64,000 nt of DNA from Protonemura montana (lineage: Eukaryota > Arthropoda > Insecta > Plecoptera > Nemouridae), in contig OX387604.1 in NCBI GenBank assembly GCA_947568835.1, positions 24,209,076-24,273,075 of the forward strand. Reading direction: 5' to 3'. Positions 50,501 to 61,259 of this stretch are shown here, in pieces. Position numbers and translations under genes: made by a program. The notes beneath the pieces are model-generated. The model saw nothing but the letters and a program-made list of their open reading frames with translations. It was not told where the DNA came from and searched no databases. Each line of letters starts with the position of its first letter. The stretch's first letter is position 1.

Positions 50501-53500
50501 ACTGTATGTATAAGAAGGTACTCATTGAGATGGTCTCACGCAATGAGCTTTAATTTAAGACAAAAACTTTGTTGATTTTTCTGAGGTTTGGTTGATGCTC
50601 CTTGTATTATTCTTTTAGTTTGCAGTCCTAAAGAGGATTTGATTTCCCAACATTTCAACAGAGTTCCCTCCTTTAACTTCAGTGTGAGACTACAAACCCT
50701 TCTCAAAAGAGCACACACCGTGAAATCAAAAGAATCAAAAGGGAAATTTTGTTGTCCGTAACTTAGCATTCAAAACCCTTTTCAAATAGTTTTTGTTAAA
50801 ACTAGTGCTAAGGATAAATCAAGTAGACATGAGTCTAAAAACCATCAGAAAGAATCAAAGATCTTTGTGCCTCTATGCATGTGTAGCGCAACTCACTTTG
50901 CATACGCCTTCTCGAGGAGAGCGACCCAGAACTCGGTGGGGTTGCTAGAGTGGAGGAAGATGAGACGTCCTCGGTGTGTAGGCAGACGATCGTCCACGAG
51001 CACGTCCTTCCACTCTCCAAAGTGCCAGAACCGGAACCTGCAGACAAATCATGCACCACACATTTACACATGGTCCTCGGATGGGAGTGGATGGCTTAGG
51101 TGGGCAACAAGACTTCTAGAGTGAAGAAACAGACAGCATCTTATGCATCAATCCAAAGGAAACAGAACAAACTACAAAACTCTTTACTCAATACTCTCTC
51201 TTAATACTCTCTCTCTCAATACTCTCTCTTTCAATACTCAAATCTCTCAATACTCTTTCGTGTTGTTAGTGTATGTGACCTCCTCGCAACACACTGTTGT
51301 ACTCTTAATTTGACGAATGCCGGCAAAGAAACTTGCTAACATCATAAATTGCCAAACTCTTCTTACACTTTAGTTTGTAATTGAGGACGATCAGTATTCA
51401 TAAAGTGAACCAGCTCTGAGTGAATCAGTGACTTAATCCCAAGAACTGTATGAAGGAGTGCCAAAAGGGCCGTAGCTCACCTGAAAAGGCCGCAGTATGT
51501 AGAGTTGTCAAAGGTCTGGTCGGACGGGACCACCCTGTCTAGAAAGCGTGGGGTGAGGGTCAACGAAGATACGGCTGCTAGAAGGTAGGGGTCACCAAGT
51601 TCCCCCTGCTCGACATCAAAACGAGCGCACCCCTCGGTGGGGTCCGCGATAAATCGCGGTCTTTGGCACATTTCCTGAAAAATTATTCTTATTTTAGTTC
51701 TTGTTGGGCATCGTACACATCCACACCATGGTTGGCCTGACAAAAGAGCTATTAGTTAGTAGAACTATTAAGTAGCTCAATTAAACGTTTAAATGTTTAG
51801 TATTTGCGTGCACCCAATGTGGAACTTTTCAATAACTGCTTCACGTTATGACAACAAGGACAGCGGCAACTGACATGTTTTAATTTGCTAATTGTATGTT
51901 CGTATTCTATATTCCCGATGATGTAACACTCTGTAATCCCTGGTCTTATCCAATGCATAATAATTATCGAAATCATCAGTCATTCTGAGCAAACTCGATA
52001 GTGCGTTTTATTAACACTCGACTAAGAAAACGTACTAACAAGGTCCTATAATAATTATTATTTGTGGTGTTTAACGACGCACTGTTTTGACATCTGGCCA
52101 TGCGGCACTGGTCTAATGGCGTCGGTGAATGAGTGGATGATGATGAGGATGATGATGAACCTAACCTAGCCTAGAAGGGAGGAGGGGAAACCCGGTGCCG
52201 GCACGTAGCCTACTCCTGTCGAAGAGCACCAAGGGGACCACAAAATTAACGCCCCTTCCGAAGGACGGTACAACGCGAACAACAGGATTCCTCCACAAAT
52301 CCATGCTGTCGAGAGGTTGATAAGGAAGGAGAGTGAAGTTGCTGTACTAACTTTCATCCCTCCAACCTCTCTCTCGAACAGAACTGGGCATGTGTATGAT
52401 GGTCACCCATTCAATACCTGACTCAGCGCAGTGTTGCTTAACTTCGGTGATCTAACGAGAACCGGTGTTTCCAACACGTCAAACCCTTCGGTCATCATCA
52501 TTGGGTCAATGGGTCATTGCGATCGGGTTAATGTTAAGAGTTCAAGTGCTTACTAGAGTGACTGGTGATCACAAGGTGGTCAAAAAAACTCTGACCGGCC
52601 AAGTATAATACATGACATTTTGTTCCAATTGCAGCCAGCGTGGCCCAGTGAGCAATAAAAAAAAAATAAGTTTTCATCAACCCTCAGAATGAACGATAAA
52701 TCGGTCGTTTGCGCCAACTAAGGGTATGTGTAGTAACCATAACTAGGAGCGGCTGAGTCCTAAGGTCTTGTGGATAAATGGGGGAGTATGAGTGCCGCCA
52801 ATGCTACTATTGAATCAATTAAATTCAAATTAACTTTGCAAACACAAAAATAAATATGACGTAGGTCGTTGGTCAAGTCAGTCGCGCAGGTTCGTAGCCC
52901 GGTGCAAGGGCACGTCTAAATTTTACCGATAGTCTGCTAGCGGGCCTCACGAATCTTCTCTCGTGGTCCGTGAACCCTCGTCTGCCCCGGCGGTAGGTTC
53001 CACACTTGCAATAACGCTTACCCCCGGACGCATCCACTCGACAGGGTGGACGGACGGCTTCTTGTGCTGGTAAAGGGCCTTCGAGCCGCAAGGAAAGTCG
53101 GCGTCTTCAAACAGTAACCCCCTCTCACGGCAGATTCGACGAAGACCCTGGTAGTTCGAAACCACGTGGCGAGGTCTCTCTGCAGTCCAGTACCTGGAAT
53201 ATGAGCAGCGCTCATGGTTAGTCACATCATAGAATAATTTATAAGGGTCGTTAAAATCAACTTCTCACGATCAAAACCCTCATTAGTGCCGAATTTGATG
53301 CAAAAGCCCTTGAGGTCGTTTCAAGGGTGTTAACACATATTAATATTCCCTTAACCTCTCTCTCGAACAGAACGGGTCACGCATCCAATACCTGACCAAG
53401 TGCAGTATTGCTTAACTTCGGTAATCTCACGAGAACCGGTGTTTCCAACGCGCCAAACCTTTCGGTCAGCTTACAGGAGACAATTGATTGCGGTGTAGAT

Positions 53501-53639
53501 TGAGTTCAACGAATTGATTGAAGTCTTGTTCCGTGCCAACTGGGGTTTACCTTGATAGAGTTGATTGTTTGTCATCATGCCGCGAGCTGCCGCCGTGTGC
53601 TAGGGCGTGGCCGTTCATCCCATGCCGCGAGGGAGGCAT
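41539..53639 (-). CDS. Catalytically dead calpain (calpain-C-like pseudoprotease), complete
   Basis: Calpains are calcium-activated cytosolic cysteine proteases. Fifteen minus-strand exons join in phase: 53639-53551, 53193-53022, 51674-51481, 51037-50897, 50124-49950, 49510-49266, 49079-48907, 48485-48247, 46976-46819, 46139-46070, 45468-45372, 43081-42954, 42211-42025, 41719-41664 and 41565-41539, giving 716 residues (human CAPN1 has 714). Domains are the protease core (about 45-345; [39 protein letters not shown]), the C2-like domain (about 350-525; [35 protein letters not shown]) and a penta-EF-hand domain (about 545-716). The catalytic Cys is Pro116 ([13 protein letters not shown]) and the catalytic His is Gln275 ([12 protein letters not shown]); Asn299 remains (RLRNPWA). 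One EF loop is intact ([12 protein letters not shown]); the next ([12 protein letters not shown]) is degraded. Clean frame and splice sites argue for a maintained pseudoenzyme, as for Drosophila calpain-C. Exons 1 and 10 rest on phase fit and are least certain. Confidence 0.9.
42500..42780 (+). repeat. Dispersed AT-rich repeat, copy B, in a calpain intron
   Basis: Homologous in the same orientation to 30640-31070 (shared TTCCGAAGTTCCAAAGTTTT-type block, TTTTGCTGTTATGCTTTG, and the ACGCTCATTTTACAACACAA end). Confidence 0.5.
43284..44673. mobile_element. DNA-transposon relic with about 30-bp inverted ends, hAT/CGGBP1-like
   Basis: The left end AGCCCATGGGTAGAGCCACG (43284 on) is mirrored at 44642-44673 (CACCATAATATCTTGGCTCT, then ACCCATGGGGCT); the inner part ATTATATGGTG/CACCATAATAT also matches. 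Inside, 43923-44078 on the plus strand encodes a short relic (see next entry). I see no target-site duplication. It sits in calpain intron 11. Confidence 0.5.
43923..44078 (+). pseudogene. CGGBP1/hAT-type zinc-finger relic
   Basis: The 51-residue frame contains [19 protein letters not shown], then [17 protein letters not shown]. This follows the pattern of the N-terminal BED-like finger of CGGBP1 and related hAT proteins (DRAK...DGG.LFC..C...DW.RK....KHL), but the second Cys and the His ligands are lost. It lies within the inverted-repeat element and is best read as its decayed ORF. Confidence 0.4.
48231..48248. repeat. Telomere-type CCTAA repeat next to a splice donor
   Basis: CCTAACCTAACCTAACCT here reads AGGTTAGGTTAGGTTAGG on the calpain coding strand, and the exon 8 donor (GAG|GTTAGG) is its first unit. 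Confidence 0.8.
48670..48885 (+). repeat. About 50-bp tandem repeat in calpain intron 7
   Basis: Units share CAGCTCAAGGCATGGCTTGT and AAAGCTTG(C/T)(A/T)G; landmarks are at 48724, 48776 and 48824, with a more diverged unit near 48675. Confidence 0.65.
49124..49218 (+). repeat. 10-bp minisatellite GACAAGGCAG filling calpain intron 6
   Basis: About nine units of GACAAGGCAG/GACAAGGTAG. On the coding (minus) strand they read CTGCCTTGTC and lie between the exon 6 donor (49265) and exon 7 acceptor (49080). Confidence 0.9.
50755..50850 (-). repeat. Second copy of the LINE 3' end, in calpain intron 4
   Basis: Its reverse complement reads GGTTTTTAGACTCATGTCTA, then CTTGATTTATCCTTAGCACT, AGTTTTAA and GGGTTTTGAATGCTAAG, nearly identical to 38440-38525. 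Confidence 0.8.
52050..52492 (-). mobile_element. 5S-derived SINE, near full length, in calpain intron 2
   Basis: From TTTGTGGTGTTTAACGACGC (reverse of the tail) through GGAAACCCGGTGCCGGCACG and CCACAAATCCATGCTGTCGA to the head GGTCACCCATTCAATACCTG, TTGCTTAACTTCGGTGATCT, and AGAACCGGTGTTTCCAACAC. It is one of the best preserved copies. Confidence 0.9.
53350..53470 (-). repeat. SINE head fragment in calpain intron 1
   Basis: CCTCTCTCTCGAACAGAACG, CATCCAATACCTGACC and CTTCGGTAATCTCACGAGAA then CCGGTGTTTCCAACGCGCCA match the 5S-like head in reverse. Confidence 0.75.
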
Positions 53640-54030
53640 GCCGTCTGCAAATTAAAACAATGCATGAGTTAAAGGGACCGATAGCGGTACGTCGCAACGA
53701 AAATTGTCTGAGTTGATTGTAAAGGTAAGCTAGCTCTGTCACTTTTCACTTTTTCCTGAATCCCGTTTTTATTAGTGAAACATTAACAGAAGTTGCATAA
53801 TTTGTTTTGTTTTCTGGCGTTTTCACATAGGAGCTTGCAAGCGAAGGAAGGGGTACGAAGGAAGGATGGAAGGGGAGCTAGGCTGAAAAAGCGTGCAACC
53901 GAATCGGGATACGAACCCAGGACTCCGCGGGTCCCAAATATGGCCTCAAAGAAATGCAGCACCAAGCAATTATTAATGCTGGCGTATTTGTTTAATATTG
54001 TAAAAATCCCCATCGTGTTGCTTGCTACTC
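53640..54030. other. Upstream region of the calpain gene
   Basis: Presumed promoter side. At 53850-53960 it holds a single copy of the arm family seen in the 5929-6035 foldback (GGGGAGCTAGGCTGAAAAAG then CGTGCAACCGAATCGGGATA). Confidence 0.4.
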
Positions 54031-54039
54031 GACATGACT

Positions 54040-54484
54040 CACTTCTTTATTTATTTGTGGTGTTTAGCGACGCACTGTTTTGACGTCTGGCCATGCGGCA
54101 CTGGTCTAATGGCGTCGGTGAATGAGTGGATGATGATGAGGATTATGATGAACCTAACCTAGCCTAGAAGGGAGGAGGGGAAACCCGGTGCCGGCACATA
54201 GCCTACTCCTGTCGAAGAACACCAAGGGACCACCGGCTTAACGTCCCTTCCAAAGAACGGTACAACTCCAACGGCAGGATTCCTCCACAAATCCATGCTG
54301 TCGAGAGGTTGAAAAGCAAGGCGAATGAAGTTGCTGTACTAACTTTCATCCCACTAACCCCTCTCCCGAACAGAACTGATCGTGTGTATGATGGTCACCC
54401 ATCAAATACCTGACTCAGCGCAGTGTTGCTTAACTTCGGTGATCGAACGAGAACCGGTGTTTCCAACATGCCAAACCGTTCGGT
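54040..54484 (-). mobile_element. Full-length 5S-derived SINE with 9-bp TSD
   Basis: Complete in reverse orientation, from the TTTATTTATTTGTGGTGTTT tail to the AACCGTTCGGT head end. It is flanked by GACATGACT on both sides (54031-54039 and 54485-54493). Confidence 0.9.
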
Positions 54485-54744
54485 GACATGACTAACGCCT
54501 GCAGTGGTAGGCAATCCTGTTACAGCCGTGTACCGCGAGCTGCCTATACATTCAAACGTAAGTAAGACTGACCAAGCCAACTGACCAAGACTGACCAAGC
54601 CGGCGTCACAGAGCGGTATCGTCGGCCTCTTAGACCGACACTATCTTGTGGCCAGATGTTTGAGCTTGCAGACGACAATGTCGCGACTACCTCGAACGCA
54701 TCATTCCAGCTTGTTAAACGCAGTTTAGCGTAACTTAATCATTC

Positions 54745-55190
54745 CACTAAAACCGATGTTTCCAAAACGGCCAACTATTCTAAAGTCACCCATTCAATAT
54801 CTGACCCGCGGGTGTTTCCAGCACGCCAAACAATTCGGTTGTCACCCGCCCAATACCCAACCCAGTGCAGTGTTACTGAACTTCGGTGATCTCACACCGG
54901 TGTTTCCAACACGCCTAACAATTCGGTGGTCACCCACCCAATATCCGACCCAGTGCAGTGTTACTGAACTTCGGTGATCTCACGAGAACCGGTGTTTCCA
55001 ACACGCCTAAAAATTCGGTGGTCACCCACCCAATACCGGAACCAGCGCAGTGTTACTGAACTTCGGTGATCTCACGAGAACTGGTGTTTCCAACACACCT
55101 AACAATTCGGTGGTCACCCACCCAAAACCCGACCCAGCGCAATGTTACTGAACTTCGGTGGTCTCACGAAAACCGGTGTTTCTAGCACCC
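54745..55190 (-). repeat. About 92-bp tandem array of 5S-like SINE heads, about five units
   Basis: The landmark CACCC(G/A)CCC recurs at 54843, 54931, 55023 and 55115 (88, 92 and 92 bp), with a diverged first unit near 54786. Each unit has GGTCACCCACCCAATA, CAGTGTTACTGAACTTCGGT, GATCTCACGAGAACCGGTG and TTTCCAACACGCC. The unit contains the extreme 5' head, so its breakpoints differ from the 91-bp array at 28 kb. Confidence 0.85.
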
Positions 55191-55194
55191 CAGT

Positions 55195-55880
55195 TTCAAT
55201 GAAGGGTTTCAAGGACAAGGTTTCAAGGACAGGGTTTCAAGGGCAAGGTTTCAAGGACAAGGTTTCAAGGACAGGGTTTTAAGGAAAGGGTTTCAAGGAC
55301 AAGGTTTCAAGGGCAAGGTTTCAAGGGCAAGGTTTCAGGGACAGGGTTTCAAGGACAGGGTTTCAAGGACAGGGTTTCAATTACAAGGTTTCAAGGACAG
55401 GGTTTCAGGGACAGGGTTTCAAGGACAGGGTTTCAGGGACAGGGTTTCAAGGACAAGGTTTCAAGGACAGGGTTTCAGGGACAAGGTTTCAAGGACAGGG
55501 TTTCAAGGACAGGGTTTCAGGGACAGTGTTTCAAGGACAAGGTTTCAAGGACAGGGTTTCAGGGACAAGGTTTCAAGGACAGGGTTTCAAGGGCAAGGTT
55601 TCAAGGGCAGTGTTTCAAGGACAGGGTTTCAAGGACAGGGTTTCAAGGACAGGGTTTCAAGGACAGGGTTTCAAGGGCAGGGTTTCTAGGACAGGGTTTC
55701 AAGGACAAGGTTTCAGGGACAAGGTTTCAGGGACAGGGTTTCAAGGGCAGGGTTTCAAGGGCAGGGTTTCAAGGACAGGGTTTTAAGGGCATGGTTTCAA
55801 AAACAGGGTTTCAAGGACAGGGTTTTTTAAGAACAGGGTTTCAAGGACACGATTTCAAGGAAAGGGTTTTAAGGACAAGT
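55195..55880 (+). repeat. 14-bp minisatellite GGGTTTCAAGGACA
   Basis: About 48 tandem units of GGGTTTCAAGGACA with variants (GGGCA, AAGGTT, CAGGGACA). The long open frame through it is a by-product of the repeat. It begins immediately after the SINE-head array. Confidence 0.95.
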
Positions 55881-56970
55881 TCCAGATTCATACCTTCTAG
55901 AGTAAAATGTAGACTTATGTTAGACCATAGGAAGCCCGTGTTCCTTTACCAGGTCTATTTAGCGAGGTCTTGTTGACATTGACCCTAAACATGTCCTGCC
56001 CTTCCGTCAGCCTGGAACGCTGTGTGGCGGTTCAAGAAGTCGGAGGAATCTTCCCTAATGTTCAAATTTTTTTAAGTAAAAAAGTGTATGATTCCAAAAA
56101 ATGAATGTTTCTGTAAGGAAATTACAGGAATAATCCTCTTCTGCCTCCCAACATCAAAGATTAGCATAGTGGAATAACCGCACTAATCATTTATTTATTG
56201 CGGTCATTATCAATTGCATGTCTGGAGTAAATCAGACCGACTTCTTCATGATTGCATTGAAAAATTGTGCTAGAGTCAATGTCACTGTGAAGATGGATGG
56301 TTTCCAATCACGCAAAGCAATATGATTCTTGACTCATGGTGTGTACTGGTCTCTTATAGCAATTTATAAAGCGTTCCTCGTTGTTGCTATCCTCCCTGTG
56401 CAAATTGTGGGTCCGAGAAAAAACCCTGATAATCAGCTAACAAGGTGATTATATTACATTTTTTCGGTCTTAATTTGAAAGCATTGTTGGCATTCACCTC
56501 ATTCACTCATTCTACACCAAACTAAATGTAGGTTTGGAAATGACAGATTCATGGAACACTTGTCGCAGATACCGTAATATATGTTGTGGTGAAGAGTTAA
56601 GTGACGCGTATAATGGCCACTTGAAAACATTTACTTAATAGGTTTTAGAATGGTGGGGGGGGGGGGGGGGGGGGGGGGAAGATGGCGAGCACAGTTTAAA
56701 TAGAAAAAATCGTTAGAAAATACTATTGTTGCTATTGTGCAACGCCTTATTAAAAAAAAATACTTGATCGAAAAAAAAATATTTGTGAATCGTTCAATAC
56801 AAGCCTAAGGCAAAATTGTTCTCCTGAAAGAATTAATCAAATATACTTTCACCACAATACGTTAACAAAGATTGTTTCAACAAGAAAGATCACGACCGAG
56901 CGAGCGAGTGACTCCCCGCTACGCTAGTACTCGTGTCGGTGGGTTATCGCGGCGAGATTCAGGAAAGAAT
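55881..56970. other. Intergenic, no gene seen
   Basis: Contains a poly-G run of about 24 bases near 56655. No exon recognised. Confidence 0.45.
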
Positions 56971-56971
56971 C

Positions 56972-57226
56972 AGTGCAATTCAGGTGCAATTCAGGTGCAA
57001 TTCGGTGGCGATTCAAATGCGATTCAGGGGTGATTCAGGTGAAAATCAGGTCAAATACAAGTGCAATTTAGGTGAAATTTATGTGCGATTCAGGGGTTAT
57101 TCAGAAGCGATTTATGAGTGATTCAGGTGCGATTCAGGTGCGATTAAAATGCGATTCAGGTGTGATTCAGGTGTGATTAAGGTGAAAATCAGGTCAAATT
57201 CAAGTGCAATTTAGGTGCAAGGTTAC
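56972..57226 (+). repeat. 11-bp minisatellite (GTGCGATTCAG) with higher-order period
   Basis: About 23 units in strict 11-bp register (GTGCAATTCAG, GTGCGATTCAG, GTGTGATTCAG, GTGAAAATCAG). The variant series GTGAAAATCAG-GTCAAAT... recurs at 57039 and 57182, that is 143 bp or exactly 13 units apart. Confidence 0.9.
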
Positions 57227-59515
57227 ATTATGTGGCGGCTACTGAGTGGCGGAAACCTTCGACCTAATATCATACATCACGTGAATTGCCGTCGTACTGA
57301 TCTGCTGGTAATAATTACTGTGGGAGTGAGCATATACCGGCATGTTATATCTTCCCGTTGAGATCTCTTGGGAGCACTAATATTCCGTTAGACCGATATG
57401 ACTGAACTCAAGCAACATCTCATTAAATTCTATTGTTTTACCACGCATTCTTCGTCCAAAATAGATGTTCAGAAAATCATGTTGAAGCGGAGGATTATTG
57501 ATACATAGGTTCTTAAAACCTCAAGATTCGCTCCTCGTGTACGCTACTAGAATGTGGTAAAAACTCGTTCAAAATCCGTGAGGGGCCGGGCATGGATTAA
57601 AGGATGCCAATTTCATATTATCCAGCGGACGGGCGTCTATTTTTTTTTTCGTAAACTCTACTACCGTTTCAAAGATGTTTTCCCATTTAGGGAATCGAAC
57701 CCCTGCCTCCATCATTCACGAGTGTTTCTACAATCAATCTAAAAGTATCATCCGCAAAAGGTAGAAACAAAGATGGAGACGGGGCTCGATTTCTCGAATC
57801 GGAACACATGTTTGAGAGGATATAATTGTTAATATTAAAATTTCCTACCTATGGCAAGAATATGAAACTTAAAGAACTTAGACTTTTTATTGACAGTATT
57901 CCTCTTCTGCGGTACCTTCTGTAACACATAGGTACAGGTATAGGTACAGGTATAATTACAGGTACAGACATACTACCACGAGGGCCGTTAATGAATAAAA
58001 TAAAACAAGTGAGACGACGAGTTCATTATTGTAGAGCTCTATTGTGAATGAAAACTACTAAAAAAGGTCGGTATGCTTTCTTCTTCATAATAAGAAAACA
58101 AGTCGAGTGATAATAGTCCTTCGCAAGTGTGTAAGATTCATGTGGCGGGGGGGGGCACGACTCATTGTTCAGCAGTCGAGAGCAGGTTTCCATGCCGACG
58201 CTCCCAGCTGTGTATGCGGCCTCTCGGCCCGTATTTCCTAGGATAGTGCGCTCCACGACCCAACACTCCCGTTACAAGCACGTTACGACACCGCCGCCAT
58301 ACCGTTCCGCCGTTCCACCGTTCCACCGTTCCGCCGGCCGCCGGTAGTAGGCTCGCCATGAAATATTATTCATCAAATACCGTTTCCCAGCGGCGAGCAA
58401 TCGGAGTCAGTCCATTCTTGAGAGTACCACCGATCGCTGAACGTTTGTGGTAAAATCTGGCTTACATTCGTATGCACCTCAGACGAATGCAACTCAAATC
58501 TTATCATTTGAGCAAGCAAACATATTTTTGAAATGACAACACTCAGAAGGGCAGCGTGTAAATTTCCCTAAAAAAGTATACTAATTGACAAAAAAAAAAT
58601 CTTGTGTGAAACCAGAAATCAAATATAGTATTCGTGTGTAGTAGTCAATCGTCAGTGCAACACTGGTTCGTCAGCGTTCATATGAGAGATTCATAACTTC
58701 ATAAAAAGTATTTATAACAAAGTTGGTGGTAGTTGCATGCTTGACTAACAAGTTCCTGGTCAGTTTGAACCTCTAGAATTGTGAGTGCATTTAACGGAAA
58801 TTACAAGCGATAGTCTGCTAGTTAACGCAATCTACCTACAATCTTTAAGTAAGGTGAAGACTCAGCATTACAACCGCTTAGTTTAACGACGATAACATCG
58901 CCAAAAACAGACACAAAATGTATGGTCCGCGCGAATAAATTATCTCGGAGCTATGAACCAAACTATTTCATGAATTGCAATTATCTATGGAGGATTTTTT
59001 CTCAGAAATATAATTTCTAGTCAATGTTCAGGGGGGTTTTCTGACCTAATTCAGCTTGGCATTCATTTTGTAAATCTCAAATCCCCCTGGATTACAATGC
59101 CCGATGGGCCAGGGTACACCGGCACACCGCCAATCGAATCTGTTAGCTTGATTCTGTCGTTAACGCCAATTGTTAAGTGTGCTTACCACGGGTACATCGT
59201 GGGTAACGACCCCAAGCAAGCCAGGCCCTGGACCGTCCGGCGCGGTCATTTGCCTGTCCCAAACTCTATGAGCTGGGCTTGACTTTCACAGATTTAGCAG
59301 ATAGTTCGGCAAGGGCACACATTTTTTCTCCAATGTGCTCAAAATAAAAACCCGTACAGTGATTCACGTAAACAATCAAAGTTAATTACTTAAATGCCCG
59401 ACATAAATATATGGACCTAAACAAGCGTACAGTTTAAAACACCAAGTTTAAATGCACGTTAACTATAGTCTAAAAAGTTCAGAAAAACATGTAAACATGA
59501 TTAATTAGAAAGGTT
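57227..59515. other. Intergenic, no supported gene
   Basis: A GC-rich patch at 58150-58350 with 9-bp CCGTTCCAC/CCGTTCCGC repeats may be a promoter-like island; open frames across it have no family match. At 57680-57720 there is a tRNA B-box-like GGTTCGATTCC on the minus strand. Confidence 0.4.
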
Positions 59516-59519
59516 TATC

Positions 59520-59985
59520 GCCCCACAGTTTTGACAAGAGACCCAGTGGCACAGTAAAATGACGTCGATGAATGAGTGGGCGATGATTAGGATGATTATG
59601 ATTAACCGTACCTGCAAAGCAGAAGGGAACCTGGTGCCGGGACTCCTGTTTAAGAGCACAAAGCGGACCACCGGCTTAACGTCACTTTCAAAGGAACAAC
59701 GCGAACAACAGGATTTTCTTCAAACATTTCCTTTCGGTCAAGAGATTGGTAAGCAAGACGAATGAAGTTCTGTACTAACTTGCATCTCTCCAACCTCTCT
59801 CCCGAACAGAACTGGACATGTGGAAGATGGTCAGCCATCCAATACCTGCATCAGCCCAGTGTTGCTTAACTTCCATCCCTCCAACCTCTCACCCAAACAG
59901 AACTGGACATGTGGAAGATGGTCACCCATCTAATACCTGACCCAGCGCAGTATTGCTTAACTTTGGTGATCTCATGGAGACCGGT
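59520..59985 (-). mobile_element. 5S-derived SINE, diverged, with duplicated head
   Basis: ATGAATGAGTGGGCGATGAT, GGAACCTGGTGCCGGGACTC and AACAGGATTTTCTTCAAAC mark tail to middle in reverse. Two head segments follow (GGTCAGCCATCCAATACC and GGTCACCCATCTAATACC), an early stage of head amplification. Confidence 0.75.
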
Positions 59986-59994
59986 TTGTACGGT

Positions 59995-60260
59995 TTATCG
60001 ACCTACTGTTTTGACAACGGGCTATGTGGAACTAGTCTAATGGCGTCAGCGAATGAGTGGATGATGATGATGCGGATGATGATGAACCTAACCTAGGCAA
60101 GGCAAATGAAGTTACTGTATTAACTTGCATCCCCCCAATCCAGTGGCGAGCAGTTGGGTGAGAACATGGGTATGTTCCCCTTTTTTACAATCTACGTTTC
60201 GGGCAGTGCAGTTCGGTCAAAAAAGTGCGTCGTTAAGCCCCACTAATCAATAAATCGCAG
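59995..60260. repeat. Further SINE pieces, tail (-) and tail (+)
   Basis: 59995-60115 repeats the tail in reverse (CTAATGGCGTCAGCGAATGA, CGGATGATGATGAACCTAAC). 60208-60255 has the tail in forward orientation (GTGCGTCGTTAAGCCCCAC then AATAAAT). Confidence 0.65.
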
Positions 60261-61160
60261 GAAATTTTGTAATCATATAATTGGAGAGGAAGCTAGACTG
60301 GAAAAATGTGCGTCCAAACCGGGATGCAAAGCCGGAACCTCCCAATTGCCGGTCGGGTGCTCTACCTTATCCAAACAAACAGTTTTTAGTTTCGCGGGGA
60401 GGGATACGGGATCCTCACAAGGGGTAGGAGACCCTAGGCGACTTGTATGAACGAGAATTTGGCAAAGGTCACAGAACAGATTGGTCTGTCACTATTCCCC
60501 AACCCTGCAACCCTGCAATCATATAATTATAATTCAATATTTGCCCATATCAAATGATAGTCAAATTTAGTTCGTTCGACCCACGACTTGGCATTGCTAT
60601 TTGCACCAAACGTTGAATCTACTAATGAACCTTCTGTTTGGTAAAATTTTTTGTTTATACAGTTGTTACTAACGGGGTCATTCGGGACTGGATAAGTGTT
60701 ATTGTTAATTAAGAGATACTTTTTCCCAGTCTTTTTTAAATTGCCACCAATGAAAAATAACGCTCATCCACAACGTAACTGCCATCTACACATTCGCAAA
60801 GCCTAAGTACAGTACCGTACAAGCAAAGAATCTCCACATTCAAGCTAAATGCATGTAGTTCAGCCAAGGTTTCATTTCCCACTGATCTGCATGGTGGTAA
60901 CCATCGATCACCCACATACGGAATCAGGTGCTAATTATAATAATAATAATGAGATACTCCAATGACTCATTAGCAGACTCGACACCCGACGGATGCTATG
61001 AGAAACAGTTTAGCAGCAACCGACAGACACATTTGTAGGCCACGACGAATTAACAATCAAATCTAAACGAGCGACTTAAATTAGCAACATCTCAAGTGGT
61101 GGCTAGCGAGGCTGTTGTAGCAACGTTTTATTTCACGTCAGTTACGATCTACTTTGATTC
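60261..61160. other. Intergenic, no supported gene
   Basis: 60270-60370 holds an arm-like copy (GAAGCTAGACTGGAAAAATG then TGCGTCC) related to the 5929-6035 foldback. A short relative of the dispersed AT-rich repeat end (ACGCTCATCCACAACGTAAC) is near 60762. Confidence 0.4.
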
Positions 61161-61167
61161 AACTCAC

Positions 61168-61252
61168 TGGTTTTTACTGTCTCCGGGTTTTTAAGCGGTA
61201 TTTTCTCGAAAAACTCCGGATAAGTAAAGGAAACAGTAACTCCAAAAACCAT
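61168..61252 (-). CDS. Candidate first coding exon of an unidentified minus-strand gene
   Basis: An ATG in good context (GTGCCATGG) opens 28 codons (MVFGVTVSFTYPEFFEKIPL, then KNPETVKT) that end at a strong donor, A|GTGAGT, in phase 1. I did not find a matching second exon before 59 kb and do not recognise the peptide. It may be chance. Confidence 0.2.
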
Positions 61253-61259
61253 GGCACTT

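Noticed and set aside
55526..55786. Plus-strand ORF of GQGFKDRVSR-type repeats
   Set aside because: It is the translation of the 14-bp minisatellite; a 14-bp unit keeps several frames open by composition.
56655..56680. Poly-G run (also near 2307, 47590 and 61517)
   Set aside because: Homopolymers of this length are common sequencing or assembly errors; I draw no biological conclusion.
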